A DNA stretch of 64,000 bases. Origin: Mycobacterium sp. E183. GTDB lineage: Bacteria; Actinomycetota; Actinomycetes; Mycobacteriales; Mycobacteriaceae. The stretch lies in the NCBI RefSeq assembly GCF_001667735.1, contig NZ_LZJN01000204.1:62001-126000 (forward strand), written 5' to 3'. Shown here in pieces: positions 49,672 through 58,343 of this stretch; positions within the stretch are counted from its first letter, which is position 1; each line of letters begins with the position of its first letter. The notes beneath the pieces were generated by a model that was not told the DNA's origin, ran no database searches, and saw only the letters and a program-made list of their open reading frames with translations. The position numbers were made by a program, and so were the translations under genes.

Positions 49672-52434
49672 GTGGCAGGTAAGGCCCGCGTACACGAGTT
49701 GGCTAAGGAACTCGGTGTCACCAGCAAGGAAGTCCTCGCCCGGCTGAATGAACAGGGCGAATTCGTAAAATCCGCATCGTCAACGGTGGAGGCGCCGGTC
49801 GCTCGTCGACTGCGCGAATCCTTCGGGGGCGGCAAGGCGGCTCCCCAGAAGACCGCGGCCAAGGCGGCCGCCAAGGCTCCCGTCCGGGGACCGGACAAAT
49901 CGCTCGACCAGGCACTCGACAAGGCCATCGGCAACGGCGAGGCCGCCGGCGCAGCGACGACGGCCACGGCGCAGGCCGCCCCGGCCGCGCCCACCGAAGC
50001 GCCGGCCCGTCCCGGGCCGGTGCCCGGCCGCCCCTCACCGGGACAGCCCGGGCAGCCGAAGCCGCCCGCGCCCGGCCAGCCGGCCGGCCAGCCCGGACCC
50101 CAACCCGGCATGACGCCGGGTCCGCGCCCCGGTCCGGCGCCGAAGCCCGGCGTGCGCACCCCGCGCGTCGGCAACAACCCGTTCTCGTCCGCGCAGCCCG
50201 TCGACCGGCCGATCCCGCGCCCGGTGCCCCGCCCCGGGGCGCCCCGGCCCGGTGCGCCGCGTCCCGGCGCTTCGCCCGGCAACATGCCGCCCCGTCCCGG
50301 CGGCGCCGCCGGTCAGGGCCGCCCGGCCGGGCCCGGTGCGCCGCGGCCCGGCGGTGGGCGCCCCGGCGGCCCCGGCGGTCGTGACGGCGGCGGTGGCAAC
50401 TACCGCGGCGGTGGTGGAGTTGGGGCCCCGCCCGGGGGTGGCGGCGGTGCGGGAGGTTTTCGAGGCCGTCCCGGTGGCGGCGGTGGCGGCGGCGGCCGCC
50501 CCGGTCAGCGCGGCGGCGCGGCCGGCGCGTTCGGCCGTCCCGGGGGTGCGCCCCGACGCGGCCGCAAGTCCAAGCGGGCGAAACGCGCCGAATACGAGAA
50601 CATGCAGGCGCCGGTCGTCGGCGGCGTGCGGTTGCCGCACGGCAACGGCGAGACGATCCGGCTGGCCCGCGGCGCGTCGCTCTCCGACTTCGCCGACAAG
50701 ATCAACGCCAACCCGGCCTCGCTGGTGCAGGCGTTGTTCAACCTCGGCGAGATGGTGACGGCCACCCAATCGGTCGGCGACGAGACGCTCGAGCTGCTGG
50801 GCAGCGAGATGAACTACGTCGTCCAGGTCGTCAGCCCGGAGGACGAGGACCGCGAGCTGCTGGAGTCGTTCGACCTGACCTACGGCGAGGACGAGGGCGG
50901 CGAGGAAGACCTGCAGACCCGGCCGCCGGTGGTGACCGTGATGGGTCACGTCGACCACGGTAAAACGCGGCTGCTGGACACGATCCGGAACGCCAGCGTG
51001 CGTGAGGCCGAGGCCGGTGGCATCACCCAGCACATCGGTGCCTACCAGGTCTCGGTCGACCTCGACGGCAACGAGCGGCTGATCACCTTCATCGACACCC
51101 CGGGACACGAGGCGTTCACCGCCATGCGTGCCCGCGGCGCGAAGGCCACCGACATCGCCATCCTGGTGGTCGCCGCCGACGACGGCGTGATGCCGCAGAC
51201 GGTGGAGGCCATCAACCACGCGCAGGCGGCCGACGTGCCGATCGTGGTGGCCGTCAACAAGATCGACAAGGAGGGCGCCGACCCGGCCAAGATCCGGGCA
51301 CAGCTCACTGAATACGGTTTGGTGGCCGAGGATTTCGGTGGCGACACGATGTTCGTCGACATCTCGGCGAAGGAGGGCACGAACATCGAAGCGCTCGAAG
51401 AGGCGGTGCTGCTGACCGCCGACGCGGCCCTGGACCTGCGGGCCAACCCCGACATGGAGGCCCAGGGCGTGGCGATCGAGGCGCACCTGGACCGCGGCCG
51501 CGGCCCGGTCGCGACGGTGCTGGTGCAGCGCGGCACGCTGCGCGTCGGCGACTCGGTGGTGGCCGGCGACGCGTACGGTCGGGTTCGCCGCATGGTCGAC
51601 GAGCACGGCGACGACGTCGAGGAGGCGTTGCCGTCGCGGCCGGTGCAGGTCATCGGCTTCACGTCGGTCCCGGGCGCCGGTGACAACTTCCTGGTCGTCG
51701 ACGAAGACCGCATCGCTCGCCAGATCGCCGACCGGCGCAGCGCCCGCAGGCGCAACGCGCTGGCGGCGCGGTCCCGCAAGCGCATCAGCCTGGAGGACCT
51801 GGACTCGGCGCTGAAGGAAACCAGCCAGCTGAACCTGATCCTCAAGGGCGACAACGCCGGTACGGTCGAGGCGCTCGAGGAGGCCCTGATGGGCATCCAG
51901 GTCGACGACGAGGTGGAACTGCGCGTCATCGACCGTGGCGTCGGTGGCATCACCGAAACCAACGTCAACCTGGCGTCGGCGTCGGACGCGGTGATCATCG
52001 GGTTCAACGTGCGCGCCGAGGGCAAGGCGACGGAGCTGGCCAACCGCGAGGGTGTGGAGATCCGCTACTACTCGGTGATCTACCAGGCGATCGACGACAT
52101 CGAGAAGGCCTTGCGCGGCATGCTCAAGCCGATCTACGAGGAGCAGGAGCTGGGTCGCGCCGAGATCCGCGCGATCTTCCGGTCCTCCAAGGTCGGCATC
52201 ATCGCCGGCTGCATGATCAGCTCCGGGGTGGTGCGGCGCAACGCGAAGGCCCGCTTGTTGCGGGACAACGTCGTGGTCACCGAAAACCTCACGATCAACT
52301 CGCTGCGCCGGGAGAAGGACGACGTGACCGAGGTGCGGGAGGGCTTCGAGTGCGGTATGACGCTGGGCTACTCCGACATCAAGGAAGGCGACATCATCGA
52401 GTCCTACGAGCTCGTGCAGAAGGAGCGCGCCTGA
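49672..52434 (+). CDS. infB: Translation initiation factor IF-2
   Basis: A 920-residue GTPase that recruits initiator tRNA. Residues 1-50 form an IF2-N domain (HELAKELGVTSKEVLARL). Residues about 60-300 are a Pro/Gly/Ala-rich disordered linker with many PGAPRPG-type and glycine repeats. The G domain starts with GHVDHGKT (425-432), followed by DTPGHEAF and NKID, then the IF2 C-terminal domains. GTG 49672 is preceded by AGGAGATGTA. Confidence 0.97.
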   Translation: MAGKARVHELAKELGVTSKEVLARLNEQGEFVKSASSTVEAPVARRLRESFGGGKAAPQKTAAKAAAKAPVRGPDKSLDQALDKAIGNGEAAGAATTATAQAAPAAPTEAPARPGPVPGRPSPGQPGQPKPPAPGQPAGQPGPQPGMTPGPRPGPAPKPGVRTPRVGNNPFSSAQPVDRPIPRPVPRPGAPRPGAPRPGASPGNMPPRPGGAAGQGRPAGPGAPRPGGGRPGGPGGRDGGGGNYRGGGGVGAPPGGGGGAGGFRGRPGGGGGGGGRPGQRGGAAGAFGRPGGAPRRGRKSKRAKRAEYENMQAPVVGGVRLPHGNGETIRLARGASLSDFADKINANPASLVQALFNLGEMVTATQSVGDETLELLGSEMNYVVQVVSPEDEDRELLESFDLTYGEDEGGEEDLQTRPPVVTVMGHVDHGKTRLLDTIRNASVREAEAGGITQHIGAYQVSVDLDGNERLITFIDTPGHEAFTAMRARGAKATDIAILVVAADDGVMPQTVEAINHAQAADVPIVVAVNKIDKEGADPAKIRAQLTEYGLVAEDFGGDTMFVDISAKEGTNIEALEEAVLLTADAALDLRANPDMEAQGVAIEAHLDRGRGPVATVLVQRGTLRVGDSVVAGDAYGRVRRMVDEHGDDVEEALPSRPVQVIGFTSVPGAGDNFLVVDEDRIARQIADRRSARRRNALAARSRKRISLEDLDSALKETSQLNLILKGDNAGTVEALEEALMGIQVDDEVELRVIDRGVGGITETNVNLASASDAVIIGFNVRAEGKATELANREGVEIRYYSVIYQAIDDIEKALRGMLKPIYEEQELGRAEIRAIFRSSKVGIIAGCMISSGVVRRNAKARLLRDNVVVTENLTINSLRREKDDVTEVREGFECGMTLGYSDIKEGDIIESYELVQKERA

Positions 52435-52440
52435 CCGCCA

Positions 52441-52541
52441 CCGCCGACGATGCAGAACGAAGTGATGAGGAGAAGGCGGTGAATTCATACCGCCGCCGAC
52501 GATGCAGAACGAAGTGATGAGGAGAAGGCGGTGAATTCATA
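52441..52541 (+). repeat. Exact 49-bp tandem duplication of the rbfA leader
   Basis: A 49-bp unit occurs at 52441-52489 and again, identically, at 52493-52541, a period of 52 bp. Each copy contains GATGAGGAGAAGG, the ribosome binding site used by rbfA at 52542. Each also contains a five-codon frame ATG-AGG-AGA-AGG-CGG-stop overlapping that site. Confidence 0.95.
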
Positions 52542-53015
52542 ATGGCCGACCCCGCCCGGGCGCGCCGACTGGCCAAACGCATCAACACGATCGTCGCATC
52601 GGCGATCGAATTCGAGATCAAGGATCCGGGGCTCGACGGGGTGACCATCGTCGACACGAAGGTCACCGCCGACCTGCACGATGCGACGGTGTTCTACACC
52701 GTGATGGGCCGCACCCTGGACGACGAGCCGGACTACGCCGCCGCGGCGGCCGCGCTGGAGCGGGCCAAGGGCGCGCTGCGCACCATGGTGGGGGCGGGCA
52801 CCGGTGTGCGCTTCACGCCGACCCTGACCTTCAACCGCGACACCACGTTGGACACCGTGCAGCGGATGGACGAGTTGCTGGCGCGCGCCCGCGCCGCGGA
52901 CGCGGACCTGGCGCGCGTCCGATCGGGTGCCAAGCCGGCCGGGGATGCCGATCCTTACCGTCCCAGCGGGGCAAGCGACGAGGACACCGGTGACGGCGAC
53001 CGACGCGAAGACTGA
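52542..53015 (+). CDS. rbfA: Ribosome-binding factor A
   Basis: A 157-residue 30S-maturation factor with the KH-like fold (ARRLAKRINTIV start, then the VTADLHDATVFYTVMG strand pair). The C-terminal tail is acidic and variable. It starts directly after the second copy of a duplicated leader and overlaps nrnA by 26 nt. Confidence 0.94.
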   Translation: MADPARARRLAKRINTIVASAIEFEIKDPGLDGVTIVDTKVTADLHDATVFYTVMGRTLDDEPDYAAAAAALERAKGALRTMVGAGTGVRFTPTLTFNRDTTLDTVQRMDELLARARAADADLARVRSGAKPAGDADPYRPSGASDEDTGDGDRRED

Positions 53016-54000
53016 GCTGTCCCGCGCCGCGGCAGCCGGGGCACGCGTCGACGCCCGCGGCGCGGTCGAATTGCTTTCCGCCGCCGAAACCATCGCGGTG
53101 GTCGCCCACGTCCACCCCGACGCCGACACCATCGGCGCCGGGCTGGCGCTGGCCTTGGTGCTGGACAAGTGCGGCAAAAGCGTCGAGGTCGGTTTCGCCG
53201 AGCCCGCGACGCTGCCCGAGTCGCTGGCCTCGCTGCCCGGCTGTGGATTGCTGGTGGCCGCGGATGCGATGCGGCGCGACGTCGATTTGGTTGTCACCGT
53301 TGACGTTCCGAGCGTCAAGCGGCTCGGCGCGCTGAGCGAGCTGGCCGGTCCGGGCCGCGAATCGCTGGTGATCGACCACCACGCCTCCAACGAGCTGTTC
53401 GGCACCGCGAACTTCGTTGACGTGTCGGCGGATTCGACCACGATGTTGATCGCCGACATCCTCGACGCGTGGGACAAGCCGATCGAACCGGACGTCGCGC
53501 ACTGCATCTATGCCGGGCTGACCACCGACACCGGGTCCTTCCGCTGGGCCACCGCCCGCGCCCTTCGGCTGGCGGCCCGGCTGGTGGAGGCGGGCGTGGA
53601 CAACGCGGCGATCAGCCGGACGCTGATGGACAGCCACCCCTTCGACTGGCTGCCGCTGCTCTCCCGCGTGCTGGGTTCCGCGCACCTGCTGCCCGACGCC
53701 GCCGGTGGTCGGGGGCTGGTGTACGCGGTTGTCCGACACCAGGATTGGATCAGTTCGCGGCCCGAGGAAGTCGAGAGCATCGTCGACATCGTGCGCACCA
53801 CGCAGCAGGCGGAGGTGGCCGCGGTGTTCAAGGAGGTCGACCCGCTGCAGTGGTCGGTGTCGATGCGGGCCAAGGCCGAGGTGGACCTGGCGGCGGTCGC
53901 GTCCGCGTTCGGCGGGGGCGGTCACCGGCTGGCCGCCGGCTATTCGACGAGCGGCCCGATCGAGGACGCGGTGGCTTCGCTGCGCAGTGCCCTGGGCTAG
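52990..54000 (+). CDS. nrnA: Bifunctional oligoribonuclease/PAP phosphatase NrnA (DHH family)
   Basis: A 336-residue DHH-DHHA1 phosphoesterase. It degrades nano-RNAs and pAp, and in mycobacteria also acts on cyclic dinucleotide products. Motifs: HPDADTIGAG near residue 38, DVPSV, the DHH signature in VIDHHASN, and the DHHA1 GGGGHRLAAG near the C-terminus. GTG 52990 overlaps the end of rbfA; the family N-terminus matches this start. Confidence 0.93.
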   Translation: MTATDAKTELSRAAAAGARVDARGAVELLSAAETIAVVAHVHPDADTIGAGLALALVLDKCGKSVEVGFAEPATLPESLASLPGCGLLVAADAMRRDVDLVVTVDVPSVKRLGALSELAGPGRESLVIDHHASNELFGTANFVDVSADSTTMLIADILDAWDKPIEPDVAHCIYAGLTTDTGSFRWATARALRLAARLVEAGVDNAAISRTLMDSHPFDWLPLLSRVLGSAHLLPDAAGGRGLVYAVVRHQDWISSRPEEVESIVDIVRTTQQAEVAAVFKEVDPLQWSVSMRAKAEVDLAAVASAFGGGGHRLAAGYSTSGPIEDAVASLRSALG

Positions 54001-54012
54001 GACGCCGTTGGG

Positions 54013-54594
54013 CTAGAACGCCCAGCTGCCCGCGCGCTGCAGCACGAATCCGTGGTCGCCGCTGGTGGTGTCCAGGCAGGCCACCAGGTTGTCGGCGCCG
54101 ACGGCGCACGTGACGTTCAGGTACGTCAGCTTCTGGCCCACTCCGAGCAACTTGCCGCCCGGGGGAAGAGCCGCGGGGTTGCCGTCGCATCCGCCGTAGG
54201 ACATGCGGCTCAATTGGTAGCCCGGCCCCTTGAACTCAGCGGAACCCACCAGGCAGTCGCCCGGGTGCGGGCGCCCGCCGAGGACGGGAACGTCGTCGAT
54301 CCCGGGCATGTCGCCCTTGCACTTGATGTCCTGTGACGGCTGCGGCGCGGGCGCCGGCCCGCCGTAGAAGTCGCACGCCAGCGAGTACGGGGTGGAGAAA
54401 CTGATTCGGGGCGGGGTGCCCGGCCCGGAGCTGGCCACGTAGCCGTCCGCCGGGACCGGGGCGAAACCGTCCAGGCTGGGAAAGCCCGCCGGTGGCAGCG
54501 CGGCCGCGCGCGGCAACGCGGGCCCCGCGAGCGCGGACGCGAGCGCCAGAGCGCCCACCAGGACCCTCACGGTGACGTAGACGACCGTACGCAT
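54013..54594 (-). CDS. Secreted mycobacterial protein of unknown function
   Basis: A 193-residue exported protein with a signal peptide of about 33 residues ending near AALP. The mature part has several cysteines (LACDFYGG, DIKCKG, GDCLVG, GGCDG, TCAVG, ACLDT) likely paired in disulfides, and two beta-type FSTPYSLAC/LNVTCAV segments. It resembles the family of small secreted mycobacterial proteins with an F-S-P...C pattern, but I cannot assign a function. It is convergent with nrnA, 12 bp apart. Confidence 0.7.
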   Translation of the reverse strand: MRTVVYVTVRVLVGALALASALAGPALPRAAALPPAGFPSLDGFAPVPADGYVASSGPGTPPRISFSTPYSLACDFYGGPAPAPQPSQDIKCKGDMPGIDDVPVLGGRPHPGDCLVGSAEFKGPGYQLSRMSYGGCDGNPAALPPGGKLLGVGQKLTYLNVTCAVGADNLVACLDTTSGDHGFVLQRAGSWAF

Positions 54595-54616
54595 CAGCTG
54601 ATCGTATGGGTTGACC

Positions 54617-54988
54617 TCAGTTCACCCATAAACCAGCGGCGATCAAAACGGACCCGAGGGCCATGACCAGGCCTAATGCCGGCCATTTCCACATCCCGGG
54701 GCGTCGGCGAGCACCCGCGACCAGCGCCCCGACGCATGACACCAGCAGTCCCACGGCTATTCCGGCGACGATGACGACCGTCCCGGCGAAGGTGCGGTGG
54801 ACGAAGTGGGTGACACCGGGGCTGTCGCAGTTATCGCTGCATATCGGCAGCATCAACCACATCGAGGACAACAATGCCAAGGCGAACGCCCCGGCACTGA
54901 CCACCAGCTGCACGACGAAGAGCAGCACGGTCGCGACGGTGTCCGCGGTCGCTCGTCCGCGCCGCTGAGGCGGCGGGAATTGCGTCAT
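54617..54988 (-). CDS. Small membrane protein, three predicted helices
   Basis: A 123-residue protein with three hydrophobic segments (about 18-44, 68-95 and 100-121). A loop with CSDNCDSPG carries two cysteines on the likely outer side. The N-terminus is proline- and arginine-rich. It lies between the secreted protein and the crotonase gene on the same strand, with 22- and 12-bp gaps. Function unknown. Confidence 0.65.
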   Translation of the reverse strand: MTQFPPPQRRGRATADTVATVLLFVVQLVVSAGAFALALLSSMWLMLPICSDNCDSPGVTHFVHRTFAGTVVIVAGIAVGLLVSCVGALVAGARRRPGMWKWPALGLVMALGSVLIAAGLWVN

Positions 54989-55000
54989 CAGTTCGGCCGG

Positions 55001-55750
55001 CTAACGGACCTGGGCCCGGCCGCGCTGCAGCACCGCCTCGCGGTTGGCGGCGATGTCGTCGCCACTGGTCCGGAACCGGCGGGCCGCCATCGCCTCCTGC
55101 CACAAGCCCGCGCTGGTCTGCGCGTCGTCGATCCGGTGATAGGACGCCAGCAGCGCCCGCACCGCGTCCTGGTTGTTGCCGACGATCGACGCCGCCACGG
55201 CGCGGGCGGTGCCCGACAGCGCCTCGTGCGGCACCACCTCGGTCACCAGCCCGGCGCGCAGCGCGTCGGCCGCCGACAGGTAGTCCCCGGTCATGCTCAT
55301 GCGCCGGGCCAGGCCGACGCCCACCTTCTGCGGCAGCCGCACGCTCAGCCCCCAGGTGGGCAGCAGGCCCACGCGGGCGTGGGTGTCGGCGAACCGGGCG
55401 TTCTCCGAGGCGATCAGGATGTCGCAGTACAGGGCCAGCTCCAGTCCGCCGGTCACCGCGGCGCCGTTGATCGCACCGATGACCGGCTTGCTCAGCGGTG
55501 GCCACCGCGGGGAGATGTCCGGAAGAGCCGAGGAACCCCCCAGCTCCTTGAGGTCCAGGCCCGCGCAGAACACCGGGTCGGTGCCGGTGACGATGATGAC
55601 GTCGACGTCGTCGTCGGTTTCCGCGTCGGCGAGGGCCCCGAAGAACCGATCCCGCAGCGCGGAGGACAGCGCGTTGCGGGACTGCGGCCGATTGAGGGTC
55701 AGGGTGCGCACCCGCTCGTCGGTCTCGATCAGCAGGATGTCATCGGTCAT
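55001..55750 (-). CDS. echA16: Crotonase-fold protein, EchA16 type, lacking both hydratase glutamates
   Basis: A 249-residue crotonase-superfamily protein matching M. tuberculosis EchA16 (Rv2831). The oxyanion-hole regions FCAGLDL and AAVTGGLEL are present. In an alignment by eye with rat mitochondrial hydratase, catalytic Glu144 corresponds to H124 (FADTHARVG) and Glu164 to R150 (LARRMSMTGD). It therefore probably does not hydrate enoyl-CoA and may catalyse another crotonase reaction or only bind acyl-CoA. Confidence 0.88.
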   Translation of the reverse strand: MTDDILLIETDERVRTLTLNRPQSRNALSSALRDRFFGALADAETDDDVDVIIVTGTDPVFCAGLDLKELGGSSALPDISPRWPPLSKPVIGAINGAAVTGGLELALYCDILIASENARFADTHARVGLLPTWGLSVRLPQKVGVGLARRMSMTGDYLSAADALRAGLVTEVVPHEALSGTARAVAASIVGNNQDAVRALLASYHRIDDAQTSAGLWQEAMAARRFRTSGDDIAANREAVLQRGRAQVR

Positions 55751-55781
55751 GTGTTCACCGTAGAGGGTGACTCGCGGCGCC

Positions 55782-55787
55782 TATCGT
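55782..55787 (+). promoter_or_regulatory. -10 box TATCGT for the DUF2277-DUF1802 mRNA
   Basis: TATCGT (TANNNT) ends 7 nt before ATG 55795, with no clear ribosome binding site. Confidence 0.45.
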
Positions 55788-55794
55788 GGATCCC

Positions 55795-56064
55795 ATGTGC
55801 CGGAACATCACCGAGCTGAGGGGCTTGCAGCCCGCGGCCACGCCGCAGGAAATCGCGGCGGCGGCGCGCCAGTACGTCCGCAAGGTCAGCGGCATCACCC
55901 ACCCGTCGGCGATCAACGCCGAGGCGTTCGAAGCCGCCGTCGCCGAGGTGACCGAGACGACGACGCGGTTGTTGGCGGCGCTGCCCCCGCGACGGCAGCC
56001 GCCCAAGACGGTCCCGCCGCTGCGCCGGCCCGCAGTGATCGCCCGCCTCGAGAACGCGCAATGA
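55795..56064 (+). CDS. DUF2277 protein
   Basis: An 89-residue helical protein beginning MCRNITELRGL, the hallmark of DUF2277, with AAARQYVRKVSG following. I prefer ATG 55795 over an ATG three codons upstream because the family starts with MCRNI and a -10 box precedes it. The stop overlaps the next gene (ATGA). Function unknown. Confidence 0.8.
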   Translation: MCRNITELRGLQPAATPQEIAAAARQYVRKVSGITHPSAINAEAFEAAVAEVTETTTRLLAALPPRRQPPKTVPPLRRPAVIARLENAQ

Positions 56065-56633
56065 CGCAGACGACCACCACCGGAACCGCGACGCCCGCGC
56101 TGAAGGAGTGGAGCGCGGCGGTGCACGCCCTGCTGGACGGGCGGCAGCGGGTGCTGCTGCGCAAGGGCGGCATCGGGGAGAAGCGCTTCGAGCTGGCCGC
56201 CGACGAGTTCCTGTTGTTCCCGACGGTCGCGCACAGCCACGCGGAGCGCGTCCGGCCCGAGCATCGCGACCTGCTCGAGGCGGCCGCCGCCGACAGCGCC
56301 GAGGATCGCCTGGTGATCCGGGCGGCGGCGAAAGTCGTTGCGGCGGTGCCGGTTAACCAGCCCGAAGGCCTGCCGTCGATCGAGGACCTGCACATCTGGA
56401 CCGCCGATTCGGTGCGCGCCGACCGGCTGGACTTCCGCCCGAAGCACAAGCTGGCGGTGCTGGTGGTGTCGGTGCATCCGTTGGCCGAGCCGGTGGACAT
56501 CACCCGCGCACCCGACTACGGCGGCTGCAAGAGCTGGGTGGAGCTGCCCGTGCGGGCGCCGTTCGGGGCGCCCGTTCATGACGCCGCGGCGCTAGCCGAG
56601 GTCGCCGCCCGCGTCCGCCGCGCCGTTGGCTGA
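56061..56633 (+). CDS. DUF1802 protein
   Basis: A 190-residue protein of the DUF1802 family. Typical segments are ALKEWSAAVHALLDGRQ with LLRKGGI near the N-terminus, DEFLLFPT, and LHIWTADSV. The family is conserved in bacteria and archaea without known function. It is coupled to the DUF2277 gene, and its last 42 bp overlap the convergent hydrolase gene. Confidence 0.78.
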   Translation: MTQTTTTGTATPALKEWSAAVHALLDGRQRVLLRKGGIGEKRFELAADEFLLFPTVAHSHAERVRPEHRDLLEAAAADSAEDRLVIRAAAKVVAAVPVNQPEGLPSIEDLHIWTADSVRADRLDFRPKHKLAVLVVSVHPLAEPVDITRAPDYGGCKSWVELPVRAPFGAPVHDAAALAEVAARVRRAVG

Positions 56634-58316
56634 CAGGTCGAGCGGGCCGACGGGCAGCAGCAGCCGGGAGCGGCCGTAGCGCACGGTGTGGGTGGCCGGC
56701 CTGGACTGCCGGCCCGTCAGGATCGGCTCGTCGGTGCCCAGGTTGCGCGCGTAACGGGGGAACCAGCTGCCGGCGATCAGCACCCGGATGCGGGAGCCGG
56801 CGCGGAAGCGGTGGGCGACGCCGTCGAGCTCGATGCGGAGGGTTTTCTTCGAGTTCTTTGCGTTCTTGGCGGCGGCGTCCAGCCGCCGGTAGCCGTCGCT
56901 GACGTTCTTCGATCGGCCCTTGAAGTCGACCTCGCTCACCCGGACGAACAGGTCGACGTGGGGGTTGTCCGCGCCGTGCGCCAGCTCGACCACCGGGCTC
57001 CCGTAGACGCAGAGGTCGTGGGTGAGGGTGAGGCTGGTGAAGGCCAGCACGTCGTCGCGCGCGGCGAGCCGGCTGTCGTCGCGGTAGCCGCCGTTCGGCG
57101 AGAGCAACGGTCCGCCCGTGGTAGGGGTGGGGTCGGCGGGGTCGTAGCGGAAGGTCGCCGGTGCCAGACGCGTCAGGTCCGTCGGCGCGGTCTCGCCGAG
57201 GTGGCCGCCCGGCCGCAGGTACAGCGCGCGTTCGGTGGTGGCCGGCGGCCAGTCGGGCACGTTGCGCCAGCCCTGCCCGGTGACGCAGACCCGCACCCGG
57301 CTGGGCCGGTCCGCGGACGCGCCGCCCAGGTGGGTGTCCAGCCAGTCCAGCGACTCCCGCATGCAGGTGCTCAATCCGGTGGTGAGCACCTGGGCGTGCG
57401 TCCACGGGCCCATGGTGAGCGCGACGTCGAGGCCCCGGCCGCGCAGGTGCGCGTACTGCTGCAGCGTCTGCCTGACGAAGATGTCCTGCCAGCCGCCGAT
57501 CAGCAGCACGGGCACCTCGGCCCGGTCCAGCGCGGCGCCGCAGCGCAGCGCGTCCCAGAACGGGTCGCCCGGATCGGTGTGCTCCACCCACGACTCGAAC
57601 CACGGCGCGCCCGCGCCGAGCAGCGCGCGAGCCGTCTCGCCGACCGGCAGCCCGAGGGCCGCCTGTGCCACCTTGCCGCGGTTCTGCAGCTGGCGCAGCG
57701 CGGACCGCGCCCGGATCGGGTCCTCCTGGTGGGCCACCATGTCGCTCCAGCCCAGGAAGTCGTTGATGGCGAACGAGCCTGTGCCCCAGACGGATTCGTT
57801 GAAATCGTGCGGCCCCACCGTGATGACGGCCGCGGCCAGCTCCGGTGGGGGATCGGTCAGTAGCGCCCACTGGGTGAACCCGAGGTAGGACAGGCCGACG
57901 GTGGCGAAGCTGCCGGTGAACCAGGGCTGCTCGCGCAGCCAGGCCACGGTGTCGGCGCCGTCGGCGGCCTCGTTGGCCATCGGCTCGAATGCCCCGCCCG
58001 ACCCGAACGTGCCGCGCACGCTCTGCAACACGACGTGGTAGCCGCGGCTTGCGTACAGCGCCCCGAACAGCAGCGAGAACGGCAACGCGCGCCCGTAAGG
58101 GCCTCGGGCCAGCACGGTGCCGGCGGCCGACGCGGTGGCCGGCGCGTAGTGATCGGCCACCAGGTCGACCCCGTCGCGCATGGGCACCCGCACACGTTCG
58201 ACGGTGTAGTCCATCGTCGCGGGCCGCAGCCCCAGCAGCCGGCCGGCGGCCTTGGCGCCGACGTGCCGCAGGGTGTGCAGGGCGGGCTGGGCTGGTCGCG
58301 TGGAGGTGATACTCAC
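56592..58316 (-). CDS. CocE/NonD-family hydrolase (Rv2800 type)
   Basis: A 574-residue serine hydrolase of the X-Pro dipeptidyl-peptidase/cocaine-esterase family. The N-terminal catalytic domain starts with VRVPMRDGVDLVADHY, and the nucleophile elbow is GLSYLG near residue 131. A helical cap domain and the C-terminal jelly-roll domain (FRAGSRIRVLIAGSWFPRYARN) follow. No signal peptide is visible. The physiological ester or amide substrate is unknown. Its 3' end overlaps the convergent DUF1802 gene by 42 bp. Confidence 0.85.
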   Translation of the reverse strand: MSITSTRPAQPALHTLRHVGAKAAGRLLGLRPATMDYTVERVRVPMRDGVDLVADHYAPATASAAGTVLARGPYGRALPFSLLFGALYASRGYHVVLQSVRGTFGSGGAFEPMANEAADGADTVAWLREQPWFTGSFATVGLSYLGFTQWALLTDPPPELAAAVITVGPHDFNESVWGTGSFAINDFLGWSDMVAHQEDPIRARSALRQLQNRGKVAQAALGLPVGETARALLGAGAPWFESWVEHTDPGDPFWDALRCGAALDRAEVPVLLIGGWQDIFVRQTLQQYAHLRGRGLDVALTMGPWTHAQVLTTGLSTCMRESLDWLDTHLGGASADRPSRVRVCVTGQGWRNVPDWPPATTERALYLRPGGHLGETAPTDLTRLAPATFRYDPADPTPTTGGPLLSPNGGYRDDSRLAARDDVLAFTSLTLTHDLCVYGSPVVELAHGADNPHVDLFVRVSEVDFKGRSKNVSDGYRRLDAAAKNAKNSKKTLRIELDGVAHRFRAGSRIRVLIAGSWFPRYARNLGTDEPILTGRQSRPATHTVRYGRSRLLLPVGPLDLSANGAADAGGDLG

Positions 58317-58343
58317 GGTGCCCAGGTTAAGGCCCGCCGGTCC

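Noticed and set aside
50160..50560. CRISPR-like or tandem-repeat array inside infB
   Set aside because: The repetitive look is the Pro/Gly-rich linker of IF-2; unit lengths and spacers are irregular and the frame stays open.
50035..52488. Large open frame antisense to infB
   Set aside because: It is the low-complexity mirror of a GC-rich gene with no start signal or family resemblance; infB is certain on the other strand.
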